NCBI GenBank assembly: GCA_039105265.1
Contig: JAPFFF010000002.1
Location: 4,712,001 to 4,776,000 of the forward strand
Length of the DNA: 64,000 nt
Reading direction: 5' to 3'
From: Tritrichomonas musculus
Lineage: Eukaryota; Parabasalia; Tritrichomonadida; Tritrichomonadidae
The first letter of the stretch is position 1, and each line of letters begins with the position of its first letter. The notes below the pieces were generated by a model. The model did no database searches and had not been told where the DNA came from. It saw nothing but the letters and a program-made list of their open reading frames with translations. A program made the translations under genes and the position numbers. Shown piece by piece: positions 18,901 to 27,085 of the stretch.

Positions 18901-20605
18901 ATTCAAGTTTGTGCGCTAAACAATATTCATAAACAGGATTGTTCAAGATATGAGGGCAGTACGGCAATGCATCTCGTGATGGAATGAAATCCTTTTTGAA
19001 TCTACCTGTGCAGGTCTCAATATGTTTCTTCATTCGTTCTGGGTGATTCTTTGAGACAACATGTGAATGACATTTTGGACATATGAGTAGCTTCGTCAAC
19101 GTTTCAACACCATTTGGTTTGATGAACATGATATGAATGATTTGACCTTTAGTGTACAACACAGCTGAATGAAACTCATTTGAATCATTGTTCTTCCATT
19201 GTTCAGTGAGGTTGTATTGATGACGTTCTTCAATGTAATCATAAATGTGAATGTTCAAATGATATTGTTTCGCTTCTTCCTTCATCTCATACAGATTCAA
19301 CCCTTCAAAGTTGTTTATGATTTCATTTGCTTTCATCTTTTGTTGCTTCGTCATGTGGTTTGTGTATTCAATACCATGTTTCTTCAACAATAGCTTTTTC
19401 GCGGCTTGCGTTCTGTTATTTGTGTTTGATTTGTTTTCAATCAATGATTTATCTAAACAAATAGCAAGGAAACGGTACCAACAAAGTTTGTCATCAACAT
19501 TATCAGCAATGATTGATTTTGATTTGATTAATGTCTCGGGAAGCTTAACACGTCCAGTGATTCTAATCATTCGTGATACTGTGAATGATATGGTTGAGAT
19601 GATTGTCAATTTAGTGTTTGAAGTTGATGTTTGATATTCATGAAGCTTTGATTCAATATACAGTTTAACTTTATCAATATCTTCTGGCAAACGTACAATG
19701 ATGGGTGTCTCTCCTTTGTAATTCCACCATTTAATCTCACGAGCCTCATATTCATAATCATCATCTTTTGGCGTTTCAAAGACACCTGTCATTTGAGTAT
19801 TGATTTTGAAAGGTTTGATTTCAGTTTTGAATATCTTCTCAAGACCTTTATAAACATCATCTAACGACTTTAGCTTATTGAAATAATATGTGATGATTGG
19901 TTTCTTGTTGTCTTTATCTGTTCTTTCTTTAATTGATTCATCATCATATTTGTCAAAGTAAATGAGTTTGTTGATTGCCTTATCAAAGTCATGTGGTTCA
20001 TTGACACACAGATATTCATCATGTTGTGAATGAAAACCTTTAAAACCAAATTTATCTAAATACTCAATCAATTCATGATTTTCAATATTGAATCTTTCAT
20101 CAACATATCGTTTTGGTTGTTTGTTTGTCTTTGGTGGTAATGGTTTGAGCAATAGATTTTGTGATTTGATTAATTGAAGTGCTTTGTTGAGTGCATCATG
20201 AGCGATTTTAATATTATCATTGATTTGTTTTTCCTTTTGTTTTTGTTCATCATCAGATGATGAATCATGTTGTTCAGTGAATCGTTTTGATAAATGTGTT
20301 CTCATAAATGAATCATATTTGTCAACTGAGTTTGGTTTGATTGAATATTTGAAACCTTTTAGATAACTGTCATCATGTTTCATTCTATTGATGAAATCCC
20401 CGATTGTATCATCGTTGATGGTTGTTCCTTCAAAATCAAGAAAGTTGTTATCAATCAAATACCTGTTCAATCTCGTTCGTCTCATCGCTTGTGTATCTCT
20501 CAACAGCATTGAAATGTTTGCATTCAATTCCTTGTTTAATCTTCTGATGTATCTATTGATGACAGTGGCTAAATCTTTACCGTTCGTGATATAAATCAGA
20601 GACAT
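15896..20605 (-). CDS. Protein-primed family B DNA polymerase (Polinton type)
   Basis: A 1,569-aa pPolB that would copy a linear, protein-capped element. A roughly 500-residue N-terminal extension ends in a zinc-finger-like C..C...H...C block (LLICPKCHSH). Proofreading motifs follow: ExoI YDFETME near 573, ExoII GFNSSRFDSNLF near 690, ExoIII YNNNDVEMM near 825. Polymerase motifs are A GIDFNSLYPS near 1,095, B KMSLNGSYG near 1,295 and C ETDS near 1,397. An HNH-like zinc module (CYLCG, then TLDRID, then ACQTCN) lies near 970-1,010, between the exonuclease and palm domains. The frame is intact and the start ATG lies just inside the right TIR. Confidence 0.93.
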   Translation of the reverse strand: MSLIYITNGKDLATVINRYIRRLNKELNANISMLLRDTQAMRRTRLNRYLIDNNFLDFEGTTINDDTIGDFINRMKHDDSYLKGFKYSIKPNSVDKYDSFMRTHLSKRFTEQHDSSSDDEQKQKEKQINDNIKIAHDALNKALQLIKSQNLLLKPLPPKTNKQPKRYVDERFNIENHELIEYLDKFGFKGFHSQHDEYLCVNEPHDFDKAINKLIYFDKYDDESIKERTDKDNKKPIITYYFNKLKSLDDVYKGLEKIFKTEIKPFKINTQMTGVFETPKDDDYEYEAREIKWWNYKGETPIIVRLPEDIDKVKLYIESKLHEYQTSTSNTKLTIISTISFTVSRMIRITGRVKLPETLIKSKSIIADNVDDKLCWYRFLAICLDKSLIENKSNTNNRTQAAKKLLLKKHGIEYTNHMTKQQKMKANEIINNFEGLNLYEMKEEAKQYHLNIHIYDYIEERHQYNLTEQWKNNDSNEFHSAVLYTKGQIIHIMFIKPNGVETLTKLLICPKCHSHVVSKNHPERMKKHIETCTGRFKKDFIPSRDALPYCPHILNNPVYEYCLAHKLEWKPQIHYITYDFETMEQKVDEQTSKSTMINSRLIPLSVSSCVKLDKGLMTKNFDIRLPNFIAEWIEWLFEVGCDVYQDKLHHLQSFISLRERGQCPFKDKNEKELNKIDNRLKTITILGFNSSRFDSNLFKEYFNHRHWRVEGLIGSISSLKQFILVSSKYDIKLRFIDAQAFVAGGSLKQFGIDYGGLENSVKGVFPYEAINNENYNEVLSKSEPFEYNDFYSYLNQRNPLTKEQYEEYVNDAKQFKSRWDYLISYNNNDVEMMMKPIDNLIQMNSEYKVDLISNLSLSKNAVCIKYALAYKDFNVDAEYDIVNQQTTFEPSIKWWEHKCENYCKQDEKYNNKLNIKIKSIEKEIAKQNQSDEDKQALESQLTHLRSKMRDISKCVCSDDFDDFMKRYKDEGCCYLCGEHFTHDVKPTLDRIDNNKGHELNNCKFACQTCNVLRNRKDPDITRLRIQLKKFCSMKHLPTLITDEQEYHSLRDNITGGISNVLHRMNIRGETKINRFKYDVIKNRVISEDTSNTVSHVVGIDFNSLYPSSFSSMNHEFNKYHGGIMYMPGSFIKRFDVYDDNGLKNNDVFETCMKFIKSSYRWKPNPKLLFKCEVKLRCPKNKINYFINLPPVFRKLEINNDEQTIGSYMYNYMKDNKLSSIDKSEPHLTMLLDTCDRWMTFSNYYLWFLVDHGLEVVDIKSLSLYEAHDGFKPFVSEFMKKRQDILSGKIKGCEKFFKMSLNGSYGYDGMNSENFDKIRIVDRDKAFRAIISDTYINGCSITDDSYLIQSMPRTFKCNTCLQEAFFVLDNAKYWFLVFYYDFLCQALDTNKFHINTVETDSYYFSVAGDMNDSIDQGFKHVIKNEKFFNNNYFKFMPNPSINDIYDSKKLLGACVEKVGECQIALCSKCYSLFNKNGLTKSLKLKGVSLKKNNIKSSDYKEVIDEGIIKRCKNVNLQMIKNKMSKITVSKNALTGKHTKMIVLPNQSCLPFINGLSAKDIYYCPLITETI

Positions 20606-20652
20606 TTCATTGGTGATAAAAAATCATTTTGATAATCATGTTATCATCAATA

Positions 20653-20837
20653 AATCATTTTGATATTCATTCATGTATTGTGTCCAATGGATTGCATCAC
20701 ACGAATGGCTCTCAATTGACTTTCATTCATTGATTGACAAACATAAATGAAACACAACTCGAGAAATATCAAAAATTTAAATATCAGTCAATTTCAAAAT
20801 TTCGTAAACCGTCATCCATCTCCACCTATACACTACT
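20653..20837 (-). repeat. Right TIR of polymerase unit
   Basis: Inverted copy of 15,166-15,350, ending ...CACCTATACACTACT. The next base starts an ATPase-gene fragment with no spacer. Confidence 0.92.
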
Positions 20838-21065
20838 ATCGTTTACATTAATATTCAGTTCTTCAAAGCAATCAAAACTGATTACAAGAATAACGCGACA
20901 TCATTCTTTATCTTCAGTGGTTATTCAAGGCAAAAGCTAAGTTATGTATATCATCAAGTTCCGATGCCGATTGAGTTTGAACATTTATGGCAAAAATATA
21001 AAGACTTATCAGGTCATCAATTCGTGTTAGTCAATACGAGAACAAATACAATTGAAATTCATTAA
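20838..21065 (+). pseudogene. Fragment of Polinton packaging ATPase
   Basis: The last 75 codons of an ATPase gene: IVYINIQFF, then TSFFIFSGYSRQKL and HQFVLVNTRTN. Its closest look-alikes are the ATPases at 22,398 and 59,940. It begins exactly at the outer edge of the right TIR of the polymerase unit. Fragment only. Confidence 0.85.
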
Positions 21066-21517
21066 TCTAATATGAGCTGTTGTTGAACACCTACAAACAG
21101 ACGAGGCGTATTGATATTATATTTTTGTCTCATCTGTTCGATGATTTCTTTTGTTTTCTTATCATTGACTTTCCTGATACTGTAATTATAATACTTGTAT
21201 TCTTTAAATGATTGCTCTTCATTTGAACCTTCAACGAAGAACTCAAGTGAATTCGTTGATATTCTTCTTCTGACATTTGATGTTAATGTTATATATTCGA
21301 GCCCGAGTTCAACAATCTTATCATAATATAATCGTTTAAATGTATTATCTTTGTTCTTCAATGATATGTATAACACTTTAGCTTTATATGCAGCCTTTCC
21401 GCAAGGTATCGGGTATCTATCACACAATATTGAGAAATCACATTGTTTGAACTTCTCTGATTCATCTAACATTTCAATAAGTGAATTAATGTAATCATAA
21501 ACTTTTGGTGTTGACAT
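21062..21517 (-). CDS. Conserved 150-aa Polinton protein, second copy
   Basis: A 151-aa member of the ATPase-linked family: starts MSTPKVYDYINSLIEML, has CDFSILCDRYP, KVLYISLKN, a GLE.I.L(T/S)SN.RRR block and ends FVGVQQQLILD. It converges on the ATPase fragment with a 4-bp overlap, as in the other elements. The frame is open throughout. Function unknown. Confidence 0.75.
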   Translation of the reverse strand: MSTPKVYDYINSLIEMLDESEKFKQCDFSILCDRYPIPCGKAAYKAKVLYISLKNKDNTFKRLYYDKIVELGLEYITLTSNVRRRISTNSLEFFVEGSNEEQSFKEYKYYNYSIRKVNDKKTKEIIEQMRQKYNINTPRLFVGVQQQLILD

Positions 21518-21591
21518 ATCTTTATCATGAAATTAAAAAACAAAAAACAAAAATAAAGTTCATCAACTTGAGAATGAATTAAATGAATTGT

Positions 21592-21798
21592 CTAATAAAT
21601 GAGTTCTTCAAGTTCAGCAATTAATTCAGCAGGACCGTTGAATTTCTTTAGCTGGTTAATAAAGTGATTTATCTCTTTTAGTACTTCATCTATGATATCA
21701 TCATTATCGTAGAGGTATTTTAAAGCGGGTCTCCATCCTTTTAGCTTTTTATTGATTCTATTAATGAGGGTGCTTAATTGTTCCGCTTGGTTTGACAT
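21592..21798 (-). CDS. Small helical protein
   Basis: A 68-aa all-helical product starting MSNQAEQLSTLINRINKKLK and rich in charged residues and Leu. It lies between the 150-aa family gene and the element terminus, where Polinton C has a different gene. No homologue in the window and no recognised family. It could be a real accessory gene or a chance frame; the clean ATG and AT-rich leader favour a gene. Confidence 0.45.
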   Translation of the reverse strand: MSNQAEQLSTLINRINKKLKGWRPALKYLYDNDDIIDEVLKEINHFINQLKKFNGPAELIAELEELIY

Positions 21799-22057
21799 TA
21801 TAAATTGCTGATAAAAAAATAAAAAATTTTTGAAAGTTCGATTTTTGGTTGTTGTTATTTTTGTTCATTAGTCGTGTTGACGGTGGGCTTTAGCCCGACG
21901 GAAACCGACTGATATATACTACTAAACAAGTTCAAAGATGTAAATTCAAAGATGAAGATTCAAAAGTGTCTACCGTTAACTTAAAACTTTTATCTTAACC
22001 CTACCCCCTTTGATACCCCTTTTTTATCCCCTGTCGAGCCGGTCCCCTATCTCTCTG
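21799..22057. other. Polinton terminus and junction
   Basis: Includes a GC-rich hairpin (GGGCT-TT-AGCCC near 21,893), the terminus at 21,918-21,923 (ACTACT), and about 130 bp of unassigned DNA with CT-rich tracts before the next Polinton piece begins. Confidence 0.6.
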
Positions 22058-22218
22058 AGGACAGTGGGTGCACTGGTTGTGTTTCGAACTCGAAGTACAT
22101 GAAAATCGACAAGATACTGGTGTCCAAAAACGGGGTGTCCAATGAGTTGAAATACGGATATAACCATGTATGGACCGAGCTCATAAGGCACTCGATATCA
22201 CTCAAAATCTGTATTTAA
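22058..22218 (+). pseudogene. Fragment of the CxGC-domain Polinton protein gene
   Basis: The last 53 codons, EDSGCTGCVSNSKYMKI to HSISLKICI, match the C termini of the proteins at 9,934 and 59,117. It sits directly upstream of the small membrane protein gene as in the other two elements. Fragment only. Confidence 0.85.
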
Positions 22219-22228
22219 ATTCGCATAA

Positions 22229-22378
22229 ATGTCCAGCGCTAGTGAAATCATCATGAATATACTATTGGGGTTGATATTGGTGACCAATGTAGTTGAACTG
22301 CTATTACTGGTATCGCTTACAGCTGAAGATGCGCCACCTGAGCTGACCGATGAGCTGAGGCGCACATTGTATGCGTAA
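22229..22378 (+). CDS. 49-aa conserved small membrane protein
   Basis: Starts MSSASEIIMNILLG, continues as a hydrophobic helix (LILVTNVVELLLLVSL) and ends APPELTDELRRTLYA. It is the third syntenic copy of the family described at 10,534. The longer N terminus is specific to this lineage; an internal ATG at residue 9 would give a product the length of the others. Confidence 0.78.
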   Translation: MSSASEIIMNILLGLILVTNVVELLLLVSLTAEDAPPELTDELRRTLYA

Positions 22379-22397
22379 GAGCTTTATTTTTGACTAA

Positions 22398-23387
22398 ATG
22401 CTGTATTACAAGCGCCTACGACCAACCCTTTTCGACTATACATCTATTGAATTATCAGACAGTTCCAGTAGTGATCCAATTGATCTTGATACATTCGATA
22501 GGTACCGGAAGCAGCAACCGGTATCCAAGAGGTTTGATGTGGATGCGGCTATGAGTGAGGCCTATTCCAAGAATAGGGATAAAATCACCAATGCATCCAT
22601 AAGGCCAATCGCTAATGGGATCTATGCGTGGTACAATACTTTGAACATACTGGTGGCATCACAAGGCAAAGGCAAGAGCCATACAGTAATTCGCGATATC
22701 ATTCAAATGGGTAGACTCAGTAATGGGAGGTTTGGGGGAGCACCTGAGGATTCACAGAATCCGTTCACTGGCACTCATAAGCCCATTGGGCTCTTCCATA
22801 TGATCGTGTATGTGAGTAAGAACGGTATTATAAATGATTCCACATTTGAATCTCAACGCGAGCTCATCAACTTGCCCATTGTGGTCGTCGCTGATAGTAA
22901 TGCTGAACGGTATTTGAAGGAGCTCGACCTATGGAAGGAGTTGTATAACAAATATAGCTCGGTTGGGAAGACATCTATCGACGAGTCCAAGCTACAGCAG
23001 ATGTTTGAGTTCCTCCATATCAGCAAACTCGGGAAACCCAATGTACCACTCAACACCATAATCCTGTGCGAGGACTTCATTAAGAGCAAGCTGTTGAAGT
23101 CAGCATACTTCACAAACTATATCACCCAGTTGCGCCATAAGAACTCAATCGTGTACATCAATATCCAGTTCTTCAAGGGCGTGCCAACCGATTACAAGAA
23201 TAACTGCACATCATTCTTCATATTCAATGGGTTCTCGCGGCAGAAACTCAATTACATATATCAACAGGTGAGCATACCTTGTGAGTTCGAGGAGTTGTGG
23301 CAAAAATATCGGACCTTATCGGGCCATGATTTCATATTGGTGAACACGGTTGAACACGATATGCAGGTCATATATAGCAAGGCTTAA
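22398..23387 (+). CDS. Polinton packaging ATPase (FtsK/HerA type)
   Basis: A 329-aa P-loop ATPase. Walker A is A-S-Q-G-K-G-K-S near residue 90; Walker B is N-T-I-I-L-C-E-D near 220. It carries an extra roughly 20-residue insertion (residues about 108-130, Gly/Pro-rich) just after the Walker A helix, missing in the other two copies. The C-terminal half is very similar to theirs. The gene is intact, preceded by the membrane peptide and followed by the convergent 150-aa family gene. Confidence 0.88.
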   Translation: MLYYKRLRPTLFDYTSIELSDSSSSDPIDLDTFDRYRKQQPVSKRFDVDAAMSEAYSKNRDKITNASIRPIANGIYAWYNTLNILVASQGKGKSHTVIRDIIQMGRLSNGRFGGAPEDSQNPFTGTHKPIGLFHMIVYVSKNGIINDSTFESQRELINLPIVVVADSNAERYLKELDLWKELYNKYSSVGKTSIDESKLQQMFEFLHISKLGKPNVPLNTIILCEDFIKSKLLKSAYFTNYITQLRHKNSIVYINIQFFKGVPTDYKNNCTSFFIFNGFSRQKLNYIYQQVSIPCEFEELWQKYRTLSGHDFILVNTVEHDMQVIYSKA

Positions 23388-23860
23388 ACCATATCTGGGT
23401 CATCCAATACCAAATCCTGATGCTTGCCGATGAATATATCCGGTTCTGCAATATTGTATTTTTCACGTAATCTGGCGATGAGATCCTTGGTGTTTATATT
23501 GGTTCGCTCAATCGAGTGGTTGTAGTAGGGGCATCCCTTGTATTCGCGCTTCTCGGTATTCCCATTCACGAAGAACTCACGCATGTTGGCACTCAATTTG
23601 CGTCTACTATTGGATGATAGTTTGACAAATTCGAGGTCCATCTCCTTGAGCTTATTAGGGTAGAATCTAATGGTTTCAGAACCATTCTGGAGTGATACAT
23701 ATAGGACCCTCGCGAGGTACAATGAGTTCTTCAAGTTGAATGGGAACTTGTCACACAATATCGCGAAATTGCATTTGGCAAATCCATCAGGCTTTGGCAA
23801 TAGGGCTACTAGTGTGTTGATGTACTCGTAGACATTGAGGTGGCTTGGAGTGGCTTCCAT
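23384..23860 (-). CDS. Conserved 150-aa Polinton protein, third copy
   Basis: A 158-aa product from the ATG at 23,860 (MEATPSHLNVYEYIN); the open frame extends upstream only through a TTG. It has CNFAILCDKFP, ARVLYVSLQN, LSSNSRRKL and a C-terminal EPDIFIGKHQDLVL. Its end overlaps the ATPase stop by 4 bp. Together with copies at 11,562, 21,062 and 60,952 this shows a fixed ATPase/150-aa convergent pair in these elements. Confidence 0.78.
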   Translation of the reverse strand: MEATPSHLNVYEYINTLVALLPKPDGFAKCNFAILCDKFPFNLKNSLYLARVLYVSLQNGSETIRFYPNKLKEMDLEFVKLSSNSRRKLSANMREFFVNGNTEKREYKGCPYYNHSIERTNINTKDLIARLREKYNIAEPDIFIGKHQDLVLDDPDMV

Positions 23861-23943
23861 TTGGAATGCGATAAAAAAATCAATATTCAAATATCAAAAT
23901 ACGGGTTTTCCCAAAATCATCTGGGGTCCAAAAATAGATCATC

Positions 23944-25320
23944 TCAGGCCTTAGCGTAGTACACGACTTTAACACGCTTCTCCCATGCAATGGTCTTAAC
24001 CAGTTTGCTAGACTTGGAGAGTATCATACCTAATCCACGAGGGGTTATATTGGTGTTGAAGTACTGGTTATATTTTGGGGTTAGTTCGACTATAGATATT
24101 CGATCATTTGGGAGTCCATTAATGAACTCGTCCAAGGTCTTCTCCTGAGCAATCCCATGTGCTTTAGCTGCAATGGGTATAGGCTGGGGGTCGACGTTTG
24201 ATACATCAGCTATCCCGATCTGCGGGGGGCTATGATGGGATTCTTCAGCATTGTCTTGGGGGTCTTCAACAATGGGTGCAGGTTGGGGGTCGACGTTTGA
24301 TACATCAGCTATCTCGATCTGCGGGGGGCTATGATTGGATTCTTCAGCATTGTCTTGGGGGTCTTCAACAATGGGTGTAGGCTGGGGTTTCTCAGCTATA
24401 TCACTCTGTGGGGGGCTATGATTGGATTCCCGAATGTGGGTATTATTCAATAACTCGTTTTCACATATTTTGGTAATGCAATCCTTGATCTCCCCATCGA
24501 TGATTTTGGATACATCGTGTATGATAAAGTCATTGAGGTTCTTCATGAGAACTCGTGAATAGCTCTTAACGAGTTTGCTATTTGACATATCAGTTGGGGG
24601 GTATAGGTTAAGGTTATTATCGATCGCATTGTAGATTGTACCGAGGTATAGCATTTGACAAGCATTGCTGATAGCATCATACAATTTCATGAGGGAATCA
24701 TATCTGTGTTTATCACTTGCGAAGTACTCATTTGGTCCAACTCCTGCGAGTAGCTTGGTGAAGCTGGATATCAATCGTTGGGATAATGAATTGAATATAT
24801 TGATGACCCTGGTAGATGTCTTATCATGGTATACGGATTTAATGGTACTCTCATATGATTTGTCCTTGGGACATAATGATATGACCTTATTGACGAACAA
24901 TTCGAACATGCCAGTGAGCAAATCCTGGTTGAACATATTGATATCCTTTGTGATGTTCTCAATAGCGTAATCAACGGGGTGCGTATAACTGTGAATCAAC
25001 TCATTGCGTTTCCTATTGAAATCATCTTGAAACTTGATGAGACGTTCGCGATCTCGGTTGATATATGATAACATCTTCAGATCCAGTGCTCGCTCGGGAG
25101 ATTCAATGTCTGTATAACCAGCGATTTTGGTATCCAGTTCGCGAATCCACTCATCGTACTCATCAAGCGAGAGCTCCTTATAGAAATAGCACCTGAAAGC
25201 TGACTCGCGATCATGTTGACGTTGGGATATTTTCAATAATCGGTTCATGCGAATCTCCAATTCCTTGCAGAAAGGGGCTTCATATGAGACGATTTGGTTG
25301 TCAGTTGGGACGACGCTCAT
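23944..25320 (-). CDS. Helical protein with 33-aa repeats and winged-helix-like end
   Basis: A 458-aa product from the ATG at 25,320. Residues 1-290 are helical and charged with no recognised domain. Residues about 305-385 hold nearly exact 33-aa repeats (HSPPQ.(E/G)IAD, then QP.PIVEDPQDNAEE), a Pro-rich spacer. The last 65 residues (LDEFINGLP, ELTPKYNQYF, GLGMILSK, then KVVYYA) look like a viral winged-helix DNA-binding domain. It is the outermost gene of its Polinton end, a slot taken by unrelated genes in other elements. Confidence 0.68.
   Translation of the reverse strand: MSVVPTDNQIVSYEAPFCKELEIRMNRLLKISQRQHDRESAFRCYFYKELSLDEYDEWIRELDTKIAGYTDIESPERALDLKMLSYINRDRERLIKFQDDFNRKRNELIHSYTHPVDYAIENITKDINMFNQDLLTGMFELFVNKVISLCPKDKSYESTIKSVYHDKTSTRVINIFNSLSQRLISSFTKLLAGVGPNEYFASDKHRYDSLMKLYDAISNACQMLYLGTIYNAIDNNLNLYPPTDMSNSKLVKSYSRVLMKNLNDFIIHDVSKIIDGEIKDCITKICENELLNNTHIRESNHSPPQSDIAEKPQPTPIVEDPQDNAEESNHSPPQIEIADVSNVDPQPAPIVEDPQDNAEESHHSPPQIGIADVSNVDPQPIPIAAKAHGIAQEKTLDEFINGLPNDRISIVELTPKYNQYFNTNITPRGLGMILSKSSKLVKTIAWEKRVKVVYYAKA
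24185..24400. repeat. 99-bp in-frame tandem repeat
   Basis: GGGGGTCGACG recurs at a 99-bp step (24,186 and 24,285) inside near-identical units, with a third partial copy to about 24,430. The length keeps the reading frame (33 codons). Confidence 0.85.
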
Positions 25321-25404
25321 TTGGAATGCGAAAAAATTTAAAAATAGCAAATCCCATAAATTGAATTTTGGGACCCCCTCTGAAAATCCTTTGGCCGAAA
25401 ATTC

Positions 25405-25405
<1 letters not shown>

Positions 25406-25470
<65 letters not shown>
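25406..25470. repeat. (AGT)n microsatellite
   Basis: About 21 uninterrupted AGT units, followed by the palindrome GTGATCAC. AGTAGT is also the first six bases of the Polinton termini in this window. Confidence 0.98.
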
Positions 25471-25676
25471 GTGATCACTGTGGCCTTCAGTTATGGGTCA
25501 GTAATGGCTGTCATATGTGAACATCTATATATCCCATGATACTGACCACATATTCCTAGTCAAGAGCATCACTTGGGGTCAATTCAAAAATAGTCATGTG
25601 GCCTTCAGATATGGGTCAGGAATGGGGGCATTTAGGTAATTCTATCTGGTCCCGATCCCGCACACTCCTCACTACT
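25471..25676. other. Gene-free end of Polinton fragment
   Basis: It contains two imperfect direct copies of TGTGGCCTTCAG-T/A-TATGGGTCAG (near 25,479 and 25,599) and ends CTCACTACT, a candidate Polinton terminus. The sequence changes abruptly to AT-rich host DNA after 25,680. Confidence 0.6.
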
Positions 25677-26484
25677 GAGGCCAAATTTTAAATTTATTTA
25701 ATATTGGTGATTTTCAAGTTTGATTAAAAAGCTTTTTAAAAAGGCATTCTAACATTATGTATATACCATAAATATGTGACAAATTCAGCATTTATTTAAA
25801 AGTAATTAACATATGATGATGATATTCAATTTATTTAATTTCATGAAGACTAGAATTAAAAATACTTTTATTAAATATACCAGACAATAAAAAATTTTAT
25901 AATCATTTCCAAGAAAAATATAATAAAAATATCATTTTTAATATATATATATTTTTGAACGATATTGAATGCTTATATGAATAATTTTGATTGCACTTAT
26001 AGAAATATTTGTATAAACTATCAAATTTTCAAAAAAAATTGGTCAAATTTTATTTTAAATATATCTTAAAATTCATCCCAAAAAGTTTTTACAAAGTTTT
26101 ATATAAGCATTAGATTATATAATTATTATTTTAGAATAGTTCTAGCATAAAAGATAGGGCCATTTTTTCTGTGGGATTTTCAAAACTTAAAATGCAATTT
26201 TATCAGTAGTTTTCATATTTAATTCTAGTTTTCCTGTGAAAATATATTTTTTAAATAAATATACATATTAGTATATCATCAAATTCAAAATGTAAAAGAT
26301 TTTGAGTAAAATATGTTAATAATAAGATTTCGACCGAATGGCTTAAAATTCCACAAAACACAAATTATTATATTCAATACCATAAAATAAATGATTTCTG
26401 AAATTGTCAAGAAAATATCTTAATTAGAAATATCATTTTTCTTGAATTTTTATTTTTTTAAAAAAAATTGAATGCAATTGAGAG

Positions 26485-26607
26485 AAAATAAAGTAATTAC
26501 AGAGTAGGTGCAACTCTCTCAAAAAAAATTGCATAAACCTCAGAAAAACAAACTTTTTGAAAATAACATCTCCGTGAGTTGCATCTACTCTGTAATTACT
26601 TTATTTT
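26485..26607. repeat. Inverted repeat with 32-bp arms
   Basis: Arms at 26,485-26,516 and 26,576-26,607 are reverse complements with one mismatch; each contains AAAGTAATTACAGAGTAG or its complement. The 59-bp AT-rich loop has no gene. It could be a tiny MITE or a hairpin-forming sequence. Confidence 0.9.
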
Positions 26608-27085
26608 GAATGGGAGAGTTTTAAAATGTCTCTTGGCGAGCCGTTTTCAATAATATTCTAGAATCATAATAATTATTGAAATTTATAATAAATTTTAAAT
26701 AGTTATCCCTTAGAGATAAACAATATTATGAGATATTTATAAATAATGAAATATGGAAAATAGAAGTATTAATATCTTGCGAAATTATCCAATATAAATA
26801 TTTTATAAATACTTGATTAAATGTTAAATTAAAAATAATAAATATATTAAAATATATTATTAAAAATTACTGATTATTGATCAAGATAAATATGAATTTG
26901 TTTTTTATAAGCAAATTCATATGTTTTGGTTGCTTATAGTGAAGATAAATATTAAATTAATATATTTTTATTATTATATTAGAATATAATGCTTATTTAT
27001 TTTGCAAAAAATAAATTATACTTTCTATTTTCCAAGATATTACAAAAGTTTTAAAATTAAAGTTGATCGTTTTTTAAAAAATTTT

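Larger units (their letters stand above)
15166..20837. mobile_element. Polymerase-only TIR element (Polinton-type termini)
   Basis: A 5,672-bp unit bounded by 185-bp terminal inverted repeats that I read as identical. The ends start 5'-AGTAGTGTATAGG, the AG...CT polarity of Polintons. It carries only a protein-primed DNA polymerase B and a 145-aa protein, with no integrase, capsid or ATPase. It looks whole, and the matching repeats suggest recent activity. The left flank is a fibre gene, the right flank a piece of an ATPase gene. The six flanking bases differ (CTCCAA, ATCGTT), so no target duplication is visible. Confidence 0.88.
20838..21923. mobile_element. Polinton fragment ending at an AGTAGT terminus
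   Basis: It holds the tail of a packaging ATPase gene (+), a 150-aa family gene (-) and a 68-aa gene (-). It then ends at ...GGAAACCGACTGATATATACTACT. The reverse complement of this end (AGTAGTATATA, then AGTCGGTTTCCG) recurs at 62,090 at the start of Polinton D, so 21,923 is a good candidate terminus. The piece is a remnant. Confidence 0.75.
22058..25676. mobile_element. Polinton fragment with distinct base composition
   Basis: It holds the end of the CxGC-domain gene, the small membrane protein, the ATPase (+), the 150-aa family gene (-) and a 459-aa gene (-). It closes with an (AGT)n run and a CACTACT end at 25,670-25,676 that abuts host AT-rich DNA. Codon choice is visibly less AT-rich than in A or C, so it belongs to a separate Polinton lineage. 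It is a remnant of one end of an element; its main genes look open. Confidence 0.78.

Noticed and set aside
25406-25470. Poly-Ser protein extension read from the AGT run
   Set aside because: Only a shadow frame over a microsatellite, without conserved sequence.
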